From Dunaliella salina (taxonomy: Eukaryota; Chlorophyta; Chlorophyceae; Chlamydomonadales; Dunaliellaceae): DNA of 15,947 nucleotides. Under the pieces are notes generated by a model. That model searched no databases. It was given only the letters and a program-made list of their open reading frames with translations, and had not been told where the DNA came from. Numbering within the stretch: the stretch's first letter is position 1; each line of letters opens with the position of its first letter. The position numbers were made by a program, and so were the translations under genes. Below, in pieces: positions 1 to 9,082 of this stretch. The DNA is taken from positions 230,378 to 246,324 of the forward strand of contig MU069710.1 in assembly GCA_002284615.2 (NCBI GenBank), in the 5' to 3' direction.

Positions 1-245
1 ATGTGTGTTGCTGCTGTGTGGCGCCTGCTCTGCAGCTTTGATGCCTTTGGGCATGCCGCTGCATGGCGTTGCTGCTGCTGCTGTTTGACGCCCGTGTGCA
101 TGTTGCTGCTGCATGGTGTCCATGTCGCAGCTTCAATGCCCATGATTATGTCACTGCTTGGTGTCGCTGCTGCAGTTTTGACGCCCGTGTGCCTGTTGCT
201 GTTGCACAGTGTCTGCATTGCAGCTTAAATGCTTATGGCATGCCA
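1..245. repeat. Degenerate GC-rich minisatellite (period about 47 bp)
   Basis: The core GACGCCCGTGTGC occurs at 87 and again at 180, 93 bp apart, and a half-length unit lies between them. In frame +3 this reads as repeated blocks of 15-16 residues starting with [F/L][D/N]A (FDARVHV, FNAHDYV, FDARVPV, LNAYGMP). Frame +1 is also open and rich in Cys, Leu and Ala. Two overlapping open frames over a tandem repeat point to repeat composition rather than a gene. The repeat begins before the window, so its full length is unknown. Confidence 0.7.
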
Positions 246-443
246 TAGCATTGCTTTTGCAGTTTTGAGATCGGGTCTGAAGGTTGTAGCTACCTTAACC
301 CTGAATTTAAACCCTGCACCCGGTGGTTCCTGTAGTGGCAGGTGGCCTTATGTTGTGGCTTCAGATACATGGGCTTCTTCTTTGCTCCCTGTGCTCTAAA
401 AAACTTGGCAGAATGGATCCTCTGCCATCCTTCTAGCTACATG
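246..443. other. No gene seen
   Basis: The stretch between the minisatellite and the first LINE fragment has no open frame of note and no recognisable repeat. Similarity to the LINE copy stops at about 440, just after the chromo-like motif on the minus strand. Confidence 0.5.
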
Positions 444-2145
444 TTATGAGTAAGTCACTTTCTGCCCATTAGTCTGGAAGAGGGGCATGACCCACTTTTC
501 AATGGTGACGGGGCGCCTTTGCAATTTGTGATGAGTTTGATGTTTTACCTGAGAGGATGTCTTGTGCTGCCATACATGTTGCCAGCCAAAGATACCTAGA
601 ATGACATGGACAAAGCAGAAGATGGCATCGCTTGCTTGCACTGCACCTTGATTAAGCAGCCATGCTGTGCTTTAATTTCAGAGTCGTTGGGCCTGGGCTG
701 TATGGAGGCAGGGGGCAAAAGGTTACAAAGGCTTGTGTGTAGTAATTTAAGTTTGTTGTTGGATGTTGGCTCCTTATGCGCTTCTTGGCCCCATTTGTGA
801 AGTCTGAGAGGGTTGGAGGGATAGTGCCCGTTTGGGGGCTTAATAGCGGTAGAGAGGGTCTATGCCATGAGCTTGTGTTGGCGGTCCTTCCATACAGGAG
901 CTGCATCTCGTGCACCTGCGTCTGCCTTGGTAAGTGAACCCTCCGTGTGTGGTTGACTGTTTGAGGATGGGCTGTCCTGGCTGCGAAGGAGAGCATTTTT
1001 TATATCTCTACCTTGAAAATCAAAGAGGGATTTGCTCAAACTTATAGTATAAGTCCGGGGTCATGATGTACGGGTGTGCTCAGGGCTTACCCCTCATCGG
1101 GTGGGTTGCAGGTGGGGGAGATTCTTATGTGGAGCGCTGACCTGTTCCTGCCTGTTGGTGATGTATGTTCCCTTTTTGCCAGCCCCGCATATATTGTGTC
1201 ATTCATCAGCGTGATTCAGGGGTTTTACAGGGCAAGCTGTCTTGTCTCTGTAAGTTTGTGCTGATGTGGTCAGGTGTCACATTGTGAATGTGGGCAGCAA
1301 GAGATAGTTTGATTAGGTCCATGAAATGTTTGGTCTTCTATCATATTTTGCCGCCAAAAAAGGGTGTGACTGTGTTTTTGTCAAAAAGGGGTGAGGTAGT
1401 TATTTCAGCAGAGAGGAGAGCCAGGACATGCCTAGTTCCATGAGGGGATAAGTNGGTAGAGAGGGTCTATGCCATGAGCTTGTGTTGGCGGTCCTTCCAT
1501 ACAGGAGCTGCATCTCGTGCACCTGCGTCTGCCTTGGTAAGTGAACCCTCCGTATGTGGTTGACTGTTTGGGGATGGGCTGTCCTGGCTGCGAAGGAGAG
1601 CATTTTCTATATCTTTACCTTAAGAATTAAAGAGGGGTTTGCTCAAACTTGGAGTATAAGTCCAGGGGTCCTGATGTATGGGTGTGCTCAAGGCTTGCCC
1701 CTCATCGGGTGGGTTGCAGGTGGGGGAGATTCTTGTGTGGAGCTTCGACCACTTCCTGCCTGTTGGTGGTGTATGTTCCCTTTTTGCCAGCCCCGCATAT
1801 ACTGTGTCGTTCATCAGTGTGATTCAGGGGTTTTACAGGGCAAGCTGTCTTGTCTCTGTAAGTTAGTGCTGATGTGGTCAGGTGTCACATTGTGAATGTG
1901 GGCAGCAAGGGATAGTTTGATTAGGTCCATGAAATGTTTGGTCTTCAATCCTATTTTGCGGCCAAGTAGGGGTGTGACTGTGTTTTTCTCAAAAAGGGGT
2001 GAGGTAGTTATTTCAGCAGAGAGGAGAGCCAGGACATGCCTAGTTCCATGAGGGGATAAGTCCAAGGCAGGCAAGGATCTTAAGGGTGGGATGCATTAGC
2101 GCTGATGGACAGAAGCACAAGCAACACATTGAAAAAGATATCCTG
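444..2145 (-). pseudogene. LINE fragment (copy A1): post-RT linker and chromo-like motif, broken
   Basis: Reading from 2145 down to 444, this fragment is collinear with 7590-8640 on the plus strand. Shared landmarks are an LLGRKIGLKTKHF block (plus copy LFGRKIRTKHI), a YAGL...EHTPTG block, a Ser/Pro/Gln-rich linker beginning AARTAHPQTVNH (plus copy AKTVPPQTVNI), then HVIL-I-G and the tryptophan-rich motif RRPVTIEKWVMPLFQ near the lower end. These lie in several frames separated by stops, so this is a dead copy. In the plus copy the same blocks follow the reverse transcriptase, so they should be the C-terminal side of the LINE polyprotein. RRPVTIEKW resembles the W-x-P-x-x-x-x-W core of chromo-like modules in algal LINEs; that assignment is from memory of the family and is only moderately sure. 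The linker is present twice because of the tandem duplication at 848-2061. The upstream edge near 2145 abuts an unrelated part of the LINE. Confidence 0.72.
848..2061. repeat. 0.6-kb tandem direct duplication with an N at the junction
   Basis: Unit 1 is 848-1453 and unit 2 is 1455-2061; the single undetermined base at 1454 sits exactly between them. Both units start GGTAGAGAGGGTCTATGCC and end ATGAGGGGATAAGT. The first 100 bp or so match almost perfectly; the rest differs at roughly 6-7 percent of positions by eye. The duplicated DNA is the LINE linker, read on the minus strand. It may be a real tandem duplication, or two allelic or paralogous contigs joined with a one-base gap. Confidence 0.85.
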
Positions 2146-2189
2146 AGAACACTATTAGCTTTTTATATGCATTTTCCAGTCAAACACTG

Positions 2190-2869
2190 GTACCTAGCCG
2201 TCCAAGGCTAGACTCTCGTGATCATGAAGTAGTAAACTTAGCTTTGAAGCGCAGTACCCTGTCTTGCAGTCTGCATAACCAAGCCTATGTTTTGCATGCA
2301 TATGGGATTTCAAAGCACCTTTAAGGTCTAGGGGGTTTCTCAGACAAGGAGTAGGATGGTGGGTCTGAGATGGCCATGGTTGTGCTGCTTCCAGAGCCAG
2401 CCAAGTAATATCGTGGGGAGGATTCACTCCTGGGCCCGATTAGGGAGTTGATTGTCCATCAGGCTGTTATCTTTCAGGGAAGCTTGGTAATTAGCAATCT
2501 TATCTGTGAATTCATTCCCTGCTGCTCCAGCATGCAATTCAACCTTGCAGGAAAAGATGTAACCTTGAGAGGCTTGGGAAAGGTTCAAAATTTTTCTCAG
2601 AGCATCTTCTTGTCTATGTTGTCTGTGCTTCTCTTGGTGCAGGATCTGTATTTGAATTGGTTAAGTGAGCTGTTCATGGCAATGTGTGTGTGCTCATGAG
2701 TGAGCGCAGCAGCAATGGCAGCCAGTCCAGCTCTCCCTATGATCTTGGAACTACCGGCACCATAGGGTTCAACCAAATTCTTTGTGTCACTGTGAGGATG
2801 GTAAAAGCCAGCCCCTATTACTGCTGTACTTGCTTGAACCTGGCAGCTGCCATCTGTGTAGGTTCATGA
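2190..2869 (-). pseudogene. LINE RNase H domain and following segment, catalytic residues lost
   Basis: On the minus strand the frame starting at 2863 reads T-YTDGS-C (2860-2846), then IGAGFYHPH, then IIGRAGLAAIAAAL, then HIAMNS. This is the RNase H fold order: first Asp in YTDGS, the Glu of the R-A-E-L helix, then the Asp of A-T-D-S. Here the Glu is Gly (RAGL) and the second Asp is Asn (AMNS). After two stops and a frameshift, CKVELHAGAAGNEFTDKIA keeps the conserved His, the GNE and the last Asp. From 2427 to 2194 follows NPPHDITWLALE and HAKHRLGYADCKTGY, a segment I recall as the region after RNase H in Chlamydomonadales LINEs. RNase H would remove the RNA strand of the RNA/DNA hybrid during retrotransposition. 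A TGA stands directly before YTDGS. The domain cannot be active. Confidence 0.8.
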
Positions 2870-4870
2870 CTTCCATTGCAAATTCCATTAAGCAACTTCA
2901 AGCTTGAGGTGCGGGTTGGACTGACAGGGAGCATGGACACTCACACCTGATGCTTGTCTGGGGAAGCTCTCTAGGAGCATAGGTGCCTATCAGCTAGCTT
3001 CTGAATCCTCTGCCTTCCTGTAAGCACCCCTGTACCCAACACTGGCATGCATGCATCCCATCTGGAAGTCGCAAACCTTGGGAAGCCAAAGCAGGGCATG
3101 TGGCCTATTCCTCAAACCATGCTTAGGCACAAACTAAATCAACTTCAGCTGTGCTGCCATGTGTGGTTGCACGGCATGCTCCTCTGACACCTTCGGATTC
3201 GTGTGCTTATCAACAAGCATGCCAGGTACTCCAGCTGGTCTTCTTGAGGAAGAGCCTCGTCCCTACACATGAACGTGTGCATTTTTTTAGATTGGCTATC
3301 GATCTTGGTGTGTTCAATTTGCATTGTTGGGGTGTAGATCTACTGCTTTGCTTCAGCATCAAGAGTATGCGCTTGCTTGGAGGCCCATCTGTGGAGTGCT
3401 CAGACTGTAGTCTGTGCTGATTTGCCTTTGTAGTGAGGGCCGCATCTTTAATTGTAGTACCCGGAAGGCCCCTGGTGTCTTGGTATGTAACATCAGGTTG
3501 GTTGATGCTGGGCATAAAGGGGTGGGTTGTGCTTCAGAGAGGTTATGACTGCTCTGTACCTGGTTCTTTTTATGAGTGGCTTGCTTTCAGGATTTAGGTC
3601 GGGCTGGGGGTTTTCACTAAAGCCCTTTGGTGGGGATCACTGGGAGGTCCTTTCTTGATTGCACGCGGCCGAACGCCAAGCAAAAAAACTTTTTTTCCTT
3701 TCAGGATCTGTGGACGTAATTCCTGGAGTATCCTCTGTCTGGGAGCAGGTTTGAAGCAACGGCATTGAAGTGACAAAATCCTTGATTGCCTTGGCTCAAT
3801 TACTGCAGTGTGAGTCACGATTGTTGATCATTTGTGGCTTGTGTGCGTGTGCTGGGAGGCACATCCCCTAGGTCTTTATTTTATAATCCAGGTGAACTAG
3901 CGCTTATGTTGGGAGCATTGATGGCCGGGAAATGGGAGCATTAAATGAGACCAGGATGACAATATGAATTGGAGACAAGACATTGGATGGAAGGTGTCTT
4001 CCACGTGAGTGTGAGCTGGGTGAGCAGGAAAGTGATTGCTAGTTCTGCGTGGAGAGCATGACTCCTACTGGGCGGCTCATCCATGGGATTTGTTGCTATA
4101 GTGCTTTGCATCTTCTCTGTAAGGGGACACATTAATTGTTTGTCTGACATGGCACTGATTGTTTAATGTCACAGCATGGTTTGGGTGTGCTAAGCTTGTG
4201 CATGGAGGGGTTGTTGTAAGAGCTATAGGCAAGAAGTGGGTGTCCTTGTGAGACGACGCCCTGTATTTTTTGTGTCTGTGTTGAGTTGTGGAGGAAGGTT
4301 GTGGTGTCAGTACTTGTGTGTTAGGCAGTTTCTTGTTGAGGTTGAGAGTGAGCATAATGTTGACATGAGGGTTCAGTGAATTGAAATTGGTGTCAATCAG
4401 GCCACTTATGTGGGTCTTGCTTATGCGGCGGTGGACTGCAAGGACATTAGTTTCTGTAATTTTTTATGGTTACAAGGGCTACAATTAAAGCTAAGGAGTT
4501 CTTAGATTGCAGGTTGCAGTGGTGTTTAGGTCTTTAGATGAGGGGAGGTCGATGAAGGCTGCCAGTTCGTCGAGCGACATGTTGCATTTGATGCTTATCC
4601 TCAAGTAATTTCCCCCTTAAGGTAACCATGCTTCTGCTGGTTAGTGTGAGTCATCAATCCCGTCAGTGGTTCCAAGGCCCCATGAGAGGCTGTACAATAC
4701 AAGTGATAAGGTTGGAAAGGTCACAGGCGGATGATTTGCAAAGAATCAAAGCCTCAGTTTTGATTTCCAGGTCATCATGGAACAAGCTTTCTCCTCCTTT
4801 TCCGAGGTGGAGCTCGCGAAGTGGCTGCTGATCAAGTCATGGACCTGTTTGCTGCGACTTGAACTTTAAG
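2870..4870 (-). other. Unplaced stretch, probable LINE-derived debris
   Basis: No intact gene is visible. Several minus-strand open pieces (3210-3515, 3594-3818, 3941-4150, 4077-4355) have LINE-like composition, rich in Thr, Pro, His and Gln. One near 3650-3710 reads GKKVFLLGVRPRA and looks protein-like, but I cannot place it in a named domain. They lie on the sense side just upstream of the RNase H domain, so they could be the linker before it, broken by stops. No endonuclease signature could be identified. From 4360 to 4870 neither strand shows anything convincing. Confidence 0.35.
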
Positions 4871-4887
4871 TTGAAATGAAAGTCAAT

Positions 4888-5166
4888 GCTGGAAACAGCC
4901 AGTGTGCATTAAGGAAAGACCCGACAGTCATCGCTGGCACCAACAGTGAGCCCCACCAGCGTTTTGTCTGAAACGATAAGGTCTGCTAGAGTGCAAGGAG
5001 TATAAGTGAGGGCATCGGCAAATCTCACACTAATATATATGCCAATCAAAACTGTGACTTGACTCAGGGAGGTCTGGGAAAAAAGTAAAAGTGTACGCTG
5101 GTACTAAACCAGCGTGCGTTAAGACCCACAGTTAGCACTGGCACTAAAAGTGAGCCCCACCAACGA
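4888..5166 (-). repeat. LINE 3'UTR: two direct copies of a 70-bp hairpin motif
   Basis: Unit 1 is 4888-4961 and unit 2 is 5097-5166, offset by about 210 bp. On the plus strand both read a GCTGG...CCAG hairpin, then GTGCRTTAAG, then gaccc-acagt, CTGGCAC, AGTGAGCCCCACCA and [A/G]CG. In unit 2 the hairpin is perfect: CGCTGGT at 5096-5102 and ACCAGCG at 5108-5114 with a 5-nt loop. On the LINE sense strand (minus) the block follows the stop codon at 5189-5191, so it belongs to the 3'UTR of copy B. The GTGC[A/G]TTA core also occurs twice, in opposite orientations, in the 3'UTR of the plus-strand copy (9908 and 10198). Confidence 0.7.
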
Positions 5167-5188
5167 AGGCTAGCTATGAGCAGCCTAG

Positions 5189-6083
5189 CTAATGTGAGTC
5201 CGGTGGGTCGACGGCCATCTGTCTAGCTGCGGAAGTCACTGTCCTATACGCAGCCCTTCCTGTAGCCCCCTCCCCCAAACCCCCATTGCTTGTGCTTCTG
5301 AGTTGGATGGCATTTTTGATGTTTTGAATTTTTGTTTGGCATTTTATAGCGTGATAGTGGAGTTCCTTGGCAGTTTTGTGAGCTTTGTCTTTGGTTAGGC
5401 CAAGTTTGCAGAGGGGATCGATGGTGTAGGGATTGAATATATTTGCAGCAACTCCAATTAGTATGGTGTGTAGTGTGACTCTGTTATTATGGTGTGTGCC
5501 CCAGAGATCTTCTGTGCGGGAGCTCTCAATAGTGTGTGCTGGTTTTGTGCAGTGTGGAGAGTTTGTTCAGGTTTAGCTTGTGTAGTGTGACTCTGTTATT
5601 GTGGTGCATGCCCCGAAGATCTTCTGTGCGTAAGCTCTTATTAGTGTGTTTGTGCTGATTTTGTGCAGCGTGGAGAGTTTGTTCAGGTTTAGTTTCAGAA
5701 CAAAATTGAGCTCAATGAGGTGGATATCCCTGTCTCTGGGATTCATGTTCTGTGGGTGATGTGTGGAGTCTCTGCCTTCAAGAAGCAAAGCTATAATGCC
5801 ATCAGGGCGACTGAGCTGTGTATTTGGTGATTGTCTGGATGGGTCCCAACAGCCAACGTTGAATGTTTCGGTGGAACCCATTTTCTTAGATTTCCATATC
5901 CAGGGAGGATCGCCTCTCCATATTGCATGCACCTGTAGAGACGATGTAAGGTCCTAAGTCTCCTTTGCTTATTGCTTCACCGCAATTGCTGAGTGCTTGT
6001 TGGTGGCGATTGATGTTTATTCTGTTTATCTTGGGTGAGTGCACCCCAGTGAGGCTCAGGAAGTGTCCACTTTTCAGCAACAA
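5189..6083 (-). pseudogene. LINE C-terminal end (copy B): endonuclease-like segment and tail
   Basis: From 6083 downward the minus strand reads SNCGEAISKGDLG, RQSPNTQLSRPDGIIALL (about 5794-5830), RDRDIHLIELNFV (about 5700-5730), then TLHKIS-NTLIRA-AQKIFG and TITESHYT. After a tandem duplication it reads LIGVAANIFNPYTIDPLCKLGL (about 5393-5466) and ends in MAVDPPDSH plus a TAG stop (5218-5189). The plus-strand copy has the matching LIGVAGPTIYN, YTIIPLINLGLT and MASNPPDPH, so this is the shared C-terminus. RPD followed at a distance by I-x-L-I-E-L-N resembles the PD-(D/E)XK core of restriction-like endonucleases found after the RT in Dualen/RandI-type LINEs of Chlamydomonas; the Lys position would be Asn here. 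The domain call is an inference; the fragment is frameshifted and broken. Confidence 0.68.
5469..5695. repeat. 112-bp tandem duplication inside the LINE C-terminus
   Basis: TGTAGTGTGACTCTGTTATT starts at 5469 and again at 5581; both units run through an agatcttctgtgcg core to GAGAGTTTGTTCAGGTTTAG. On the minus strand the duplicated DNA codes the TLHKIS...AQKIFG...TITESHYT block. The second copy, in the LINE sense, is more decayed and out of frame. The units differ at several bases, so the duplication is not very recent. Confidence 0.85.
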
Positions 6084-6099
6084 GACAATGACAAACTTT

Positions 6100-7390
6100 A
6101 TGTTTTAATTGGAGATATTGTCCTTTTTATGAGCAGGCTAGCAGTCAACCTATTGGCCTGGTCAACACCCTCTATAAACTATGGACACGCCTGCTTACAG
6201 CGGCCTTAAATGAATTGCAGAGAGCCATTCCCTCCTAAGCTCTATGCAAAAGCGGGTTTTCGTAAACACACAAACAACATACATCAACTCCAAAACTTAG
6301 TCATGACCCTTGGAGATTCCAAACTCTTTAATAGATGTGTGTATGCTCTAATTGTAGGCTTTACCTCTACCTTAAACAAAACAGACCATGAAAAACTACT
6401 TTGGATCATGTATGACCTCGGCTTCCCCCCTGATGCCATTGACAAGTCAAGCTTGATCAATTTTAAGGACTCATACCAGCAGGCCCACACCAGAGTCCGT
6501 CTAGCTACTGGTCAATATTCCTAAGACATCCCCTTTTAAAGGGGACCACCCAGGGGGACACCCTCTCCCCCTTCCCCTTCCTCATAGACATGGAACCTCT
6601 GCTGTGCTGGCTCCATGCTGGCGGGCAAGGCTATGAATATAAGTGCCTCAACAAAAGCCCACTGACTTTGGAATAGAAAGTCCAGAACAAAATCAGCAGT
6701 GGGGCATTTGCAGATGACCTCATCTGCATCACAGGCACATATGCTAACGTGCTAATTCAAGCCAAGAACTTAAGCCTCTATGCTGATTGGGCCCACCTCA
6801 TCATCTCTGGTTCAAAGGCAAAGGTGGCATGCAACCTTCCTAGCCCACAAACAATGCAAATTAAGGGCAATGCGTCTGTGGCAGATTTGGCTTGACGTCA
6901 ACTCAAAGATAAAATACTGGTTCAAGGCAAAACAGCTCGATGCACTTGCCCCGGGGATCCTTTTACTTACCTCGGTTTTGCAGTCACCATGACACTAGAC
7001 TGGAAACCCCAACTTACCAACATGAAGGAGAAGCTCACCAAAAAACTGACAAATTTGAACTGCTCTCTTGCCACTCCCAAGCAAACAATGGATATGATTT
7101 GTACAGCCATAATTCCCAGCATTGTGTATGCCTTTCCAGTAACACCTTGCACTGACCCTGCGTGCTGGGATACATGTATCCTTAACACCATCAAACAGAG
7201 ATACAAGCTCTGGCATAGCACTGCCACAGCCATCCTACGCGAAGACAAAACTAACTATGGTCTTGGTTGTACATCCACTGCAGTAGAATCTAGTGCAAAG
7301 TGTGCAATGGCCCTCACCACCAGCCTCAATAACACCGGCAGACACGGCTGGGTCACCAAATCAATGCTGGATTCCCAAATTCACTAACTG
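6100..7390 (+). pseudogene. LINE reverse transcriptase domain, two frameshifts and two stops
   Basis: This is the RT core of a non-LTR retrotransposon. Frame 2 gives PIGLVNTLYKLWTRLL from 6149. It shifts to the 6210-6524 frame with AKAGFRKH, LVMTLGDSK, VYALIVGFTSTLNKTDHEKL and TRVRLATGQYS, and returns to frame 2 at 6551 with QGDTLSPFPFLIDMEPLL, the RT motif with the conserved QG and SP. The catalytic box is intact as FADD (6707-6718, before LICITG). Thumb motifs follow: FTYLGFAVTMTLDW, IIPSIVYAFPVTPC, and LREDKTNYGLGC. In-frame stops are TAG at 6674-6676 and TGA at 6893-6895; the block ends at TAA 7385-7387. The fragment starts close to the edge of the opposite copy B, so the upstream endonuclease is absent. 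RT would copy the element RNA at a nicked target; this copy cannot. Confidence 0.9.
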
Positions 7391-7640
7391 AGACACTCCG
7401 TACGCAGGAGCATCAACCCATACCACCAAACCTCCAGCTTCATCCTCAATCAATTACTTTACATGCTCCGTGTCAGGCAACACCTTTGCATCAACAAAAA
7501 GCTCTCTCAACATCACCTTTCAAGGAGCACCCTACTTCTTCTCTAGCATCACGCCCATAATAAGTGTCTTCTCAATGCCAATGCAACCCACCCTTAAAAT
7601 TTTAATTAATTTTAAGGTTTAAACCTTAGCCTCTCACTGC
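7391..7640 (+). other. LINE linker without open frame, with AT-rich palindromes
   Basis: Similarity to the minus-strand copy A1 resumes at about 7575-7595 (AATGCAACCCACCCTTAA against AATGCATCCCACCCTTAA). Directly after this lies a perfect inverted repeat, CCTTAAAATT at 7592-7601 and AATTTTAAGG at 7608-7617, overlapping a perfect 14-bp palindrome AAGGTTTAAACCTT at 7614-7627. Copy A1 lacks these palindromes at the matching site. No coding signal was found in this piece. Confidence 0.55.
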
Positions 7641-8640
7641 ACTTTTGCCCTCATGGAAATAGGCCTAGGCATGCTCTCAGCATTGCTCAATGACGACCTC
7701 ACCCATTTTATGGCGGGAAACAAACTCACTTCCCTGTTTGGCCGCAAAATTAGGACCAAACATATTGTGGCCCTTAACAGACTCATCCATACTCTCAACA
7801 CCCACATTCTGTCTGAGATCAAGAATGACCTCATCAACACAATCATACAGAGCCAAGACAGCTCACCCAAAAAAATCCCTGAATCACGCTGCATAAATAA
7901 TACAACTTATGCAGGACTGCCAGTGGTGAAAACAGAACATACTCCAACAGGCTAGAACTGGTCAAAGCTTTACTCAGACCATGCTCCCCCAAAGCCCCAC
8001 AACCTCAACCTGGACCATGGGGGTCATGCATCTCCCACACACATACATCCTGATTCCAGGACTTACAGCAACAATCTCCTTGATGCTCAAGACATGGAAG
8101 TAGAAAATGCTCTTCCCAGTAGCCAAGACAGTCCCTCCCCAAACAGTCAACATCAGACAGAGGTCCACACGCGCCAAGGCAGACGCACCCGCAAAAGAAA
8201 TCCCAATGCAGAACAACCGCAAGCACAAGCACATTACTTGCACCCCACTCAACCCCTCTCAACACCCGCCTCACAGGCCCTGCCCCCAGAGCCCACTCAG
8301 ACCCCACACATTGGGGGTAGGAGGCCCAGAGGGAGCCTAGACCCAACAACATTCCTAGAGTGTAATAACACACAACCCATTATAACCCCTTGTCTTCCAC
8401 CTCCAAACACACCAGGCACTGATATTCCCCGGTGGCTCTGGAATTATAAACAAAATAATGCTTCTACGTTCAGTGCAGTTGAAGCTAGCAACACCATTTT
8501 CCGCTATGACCATGTGATCCTAAAAATTTTGGGCCGGCAATCCTCTCAATAAAAACAGCAAAAACAATACAAAGTACAATGGCACCCCGTCACCATTGAA
8601 AAATGGGCCTGACCTATTTTTTGAGGTGACGGGCTGAAAG
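7641..8640 (+). pseudogene. LINE post-RT linker and chromo-like motif
   Basis: The open piece 7653-7955 reads IGLGMLSALLNDDL, LFGRKIRTKHIVALNRLIHT and DSSPKKIPES, a block that follows the RT. A stop at 7953-7955 separates it from NWSKLYSD. The piece 8094-8552 is a Gln/Pro/Thr-rich linker that ends HVILKILGRQSSQ before a stop; then YKVQWHPVTIEKWA is read at about 8570-8610. All of this is collinear with 444-2145 on the minus strand, which supports the order within the family. The W-H-P-x-x-x-x-x-W core looks like a chromo-type module; the fold is inferred. Several stops make it non-functional. Confidence 0.75.
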
Positions 8641-8684
8641 TGGCCTCTTCAAAGTGTGTACAAAGGAGAACTAAACTAGACTCA

Positions 8685-8999
8685 TGTTGCCAGCTCTGCT
8701 GGAGCCCATTGACCAAAGATCACACCTTTGAAGGTCAAATCCATGATGACATGCCCACCTGTGATACCAGTCACCGCACATTATACCTCTAGGATTGTCT
8801 CATAGATGTTGAAGCATTCTCCCAAAATGAACAGGCACTGGACAAACCAAATGAGCACTGGGACTGCCCTGCATGCGCCTCTCTGTCAGACTCCCAAAAA
8901 ACGGATAGGATCAACTTCTCTGAAGATTGCAAAATGATCTATGTGGAATGGCATCCTAGATGGGAAACTGCTGATACGTTTCAAATGTATCCAGACTAA
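8685..8999 (+). pseudogene. LINE PHD-like zinc finger, two ligands changed, one stop
   Basis: In one frame this reads CCQLCWSPLT, a spacer, MPTCDTSHRTLYL, a stop, DCLIDVEAF, a spacer, then HWDCPACAS, and finally MIYVEWHPRWETADTF. The order C-x2-C, C-D-x-x-H, [Y]-L-x-D-C-L, W-x-C-x2-C is that of a PHD finger (Cys4-His-Cys3), which binds histone tails in other proteins. Compared with that pattern, the second Cys of the middle pair is Ser (CDTS) and the His before L-x-D-C is Tyr. TAG at 8790-8792 interrupts the frame. IYVEWHPRWE looks like another tryptophan-rich chromo-like strand. The frame ends at 8997-8999. PHD identity is by motif spacing only. It directly follows the chromo-like motif and precedes the 121-residue block. 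Confidence 0.68.
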
Positions 9000-9082
9000 G
9001 ATGCTCATGTGCAAGCCTTTATCTTGGAGGAAAGACCAGAACAAACAGAAGACTCCTCAGACGATGAGACAGACCTAGAATC

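Noticed and set aside
1..228. 75-codon open frame at the window start
   Set aside because: It overlaps a second open frame and follows the minisatellite period, so it reflects repeat composition.
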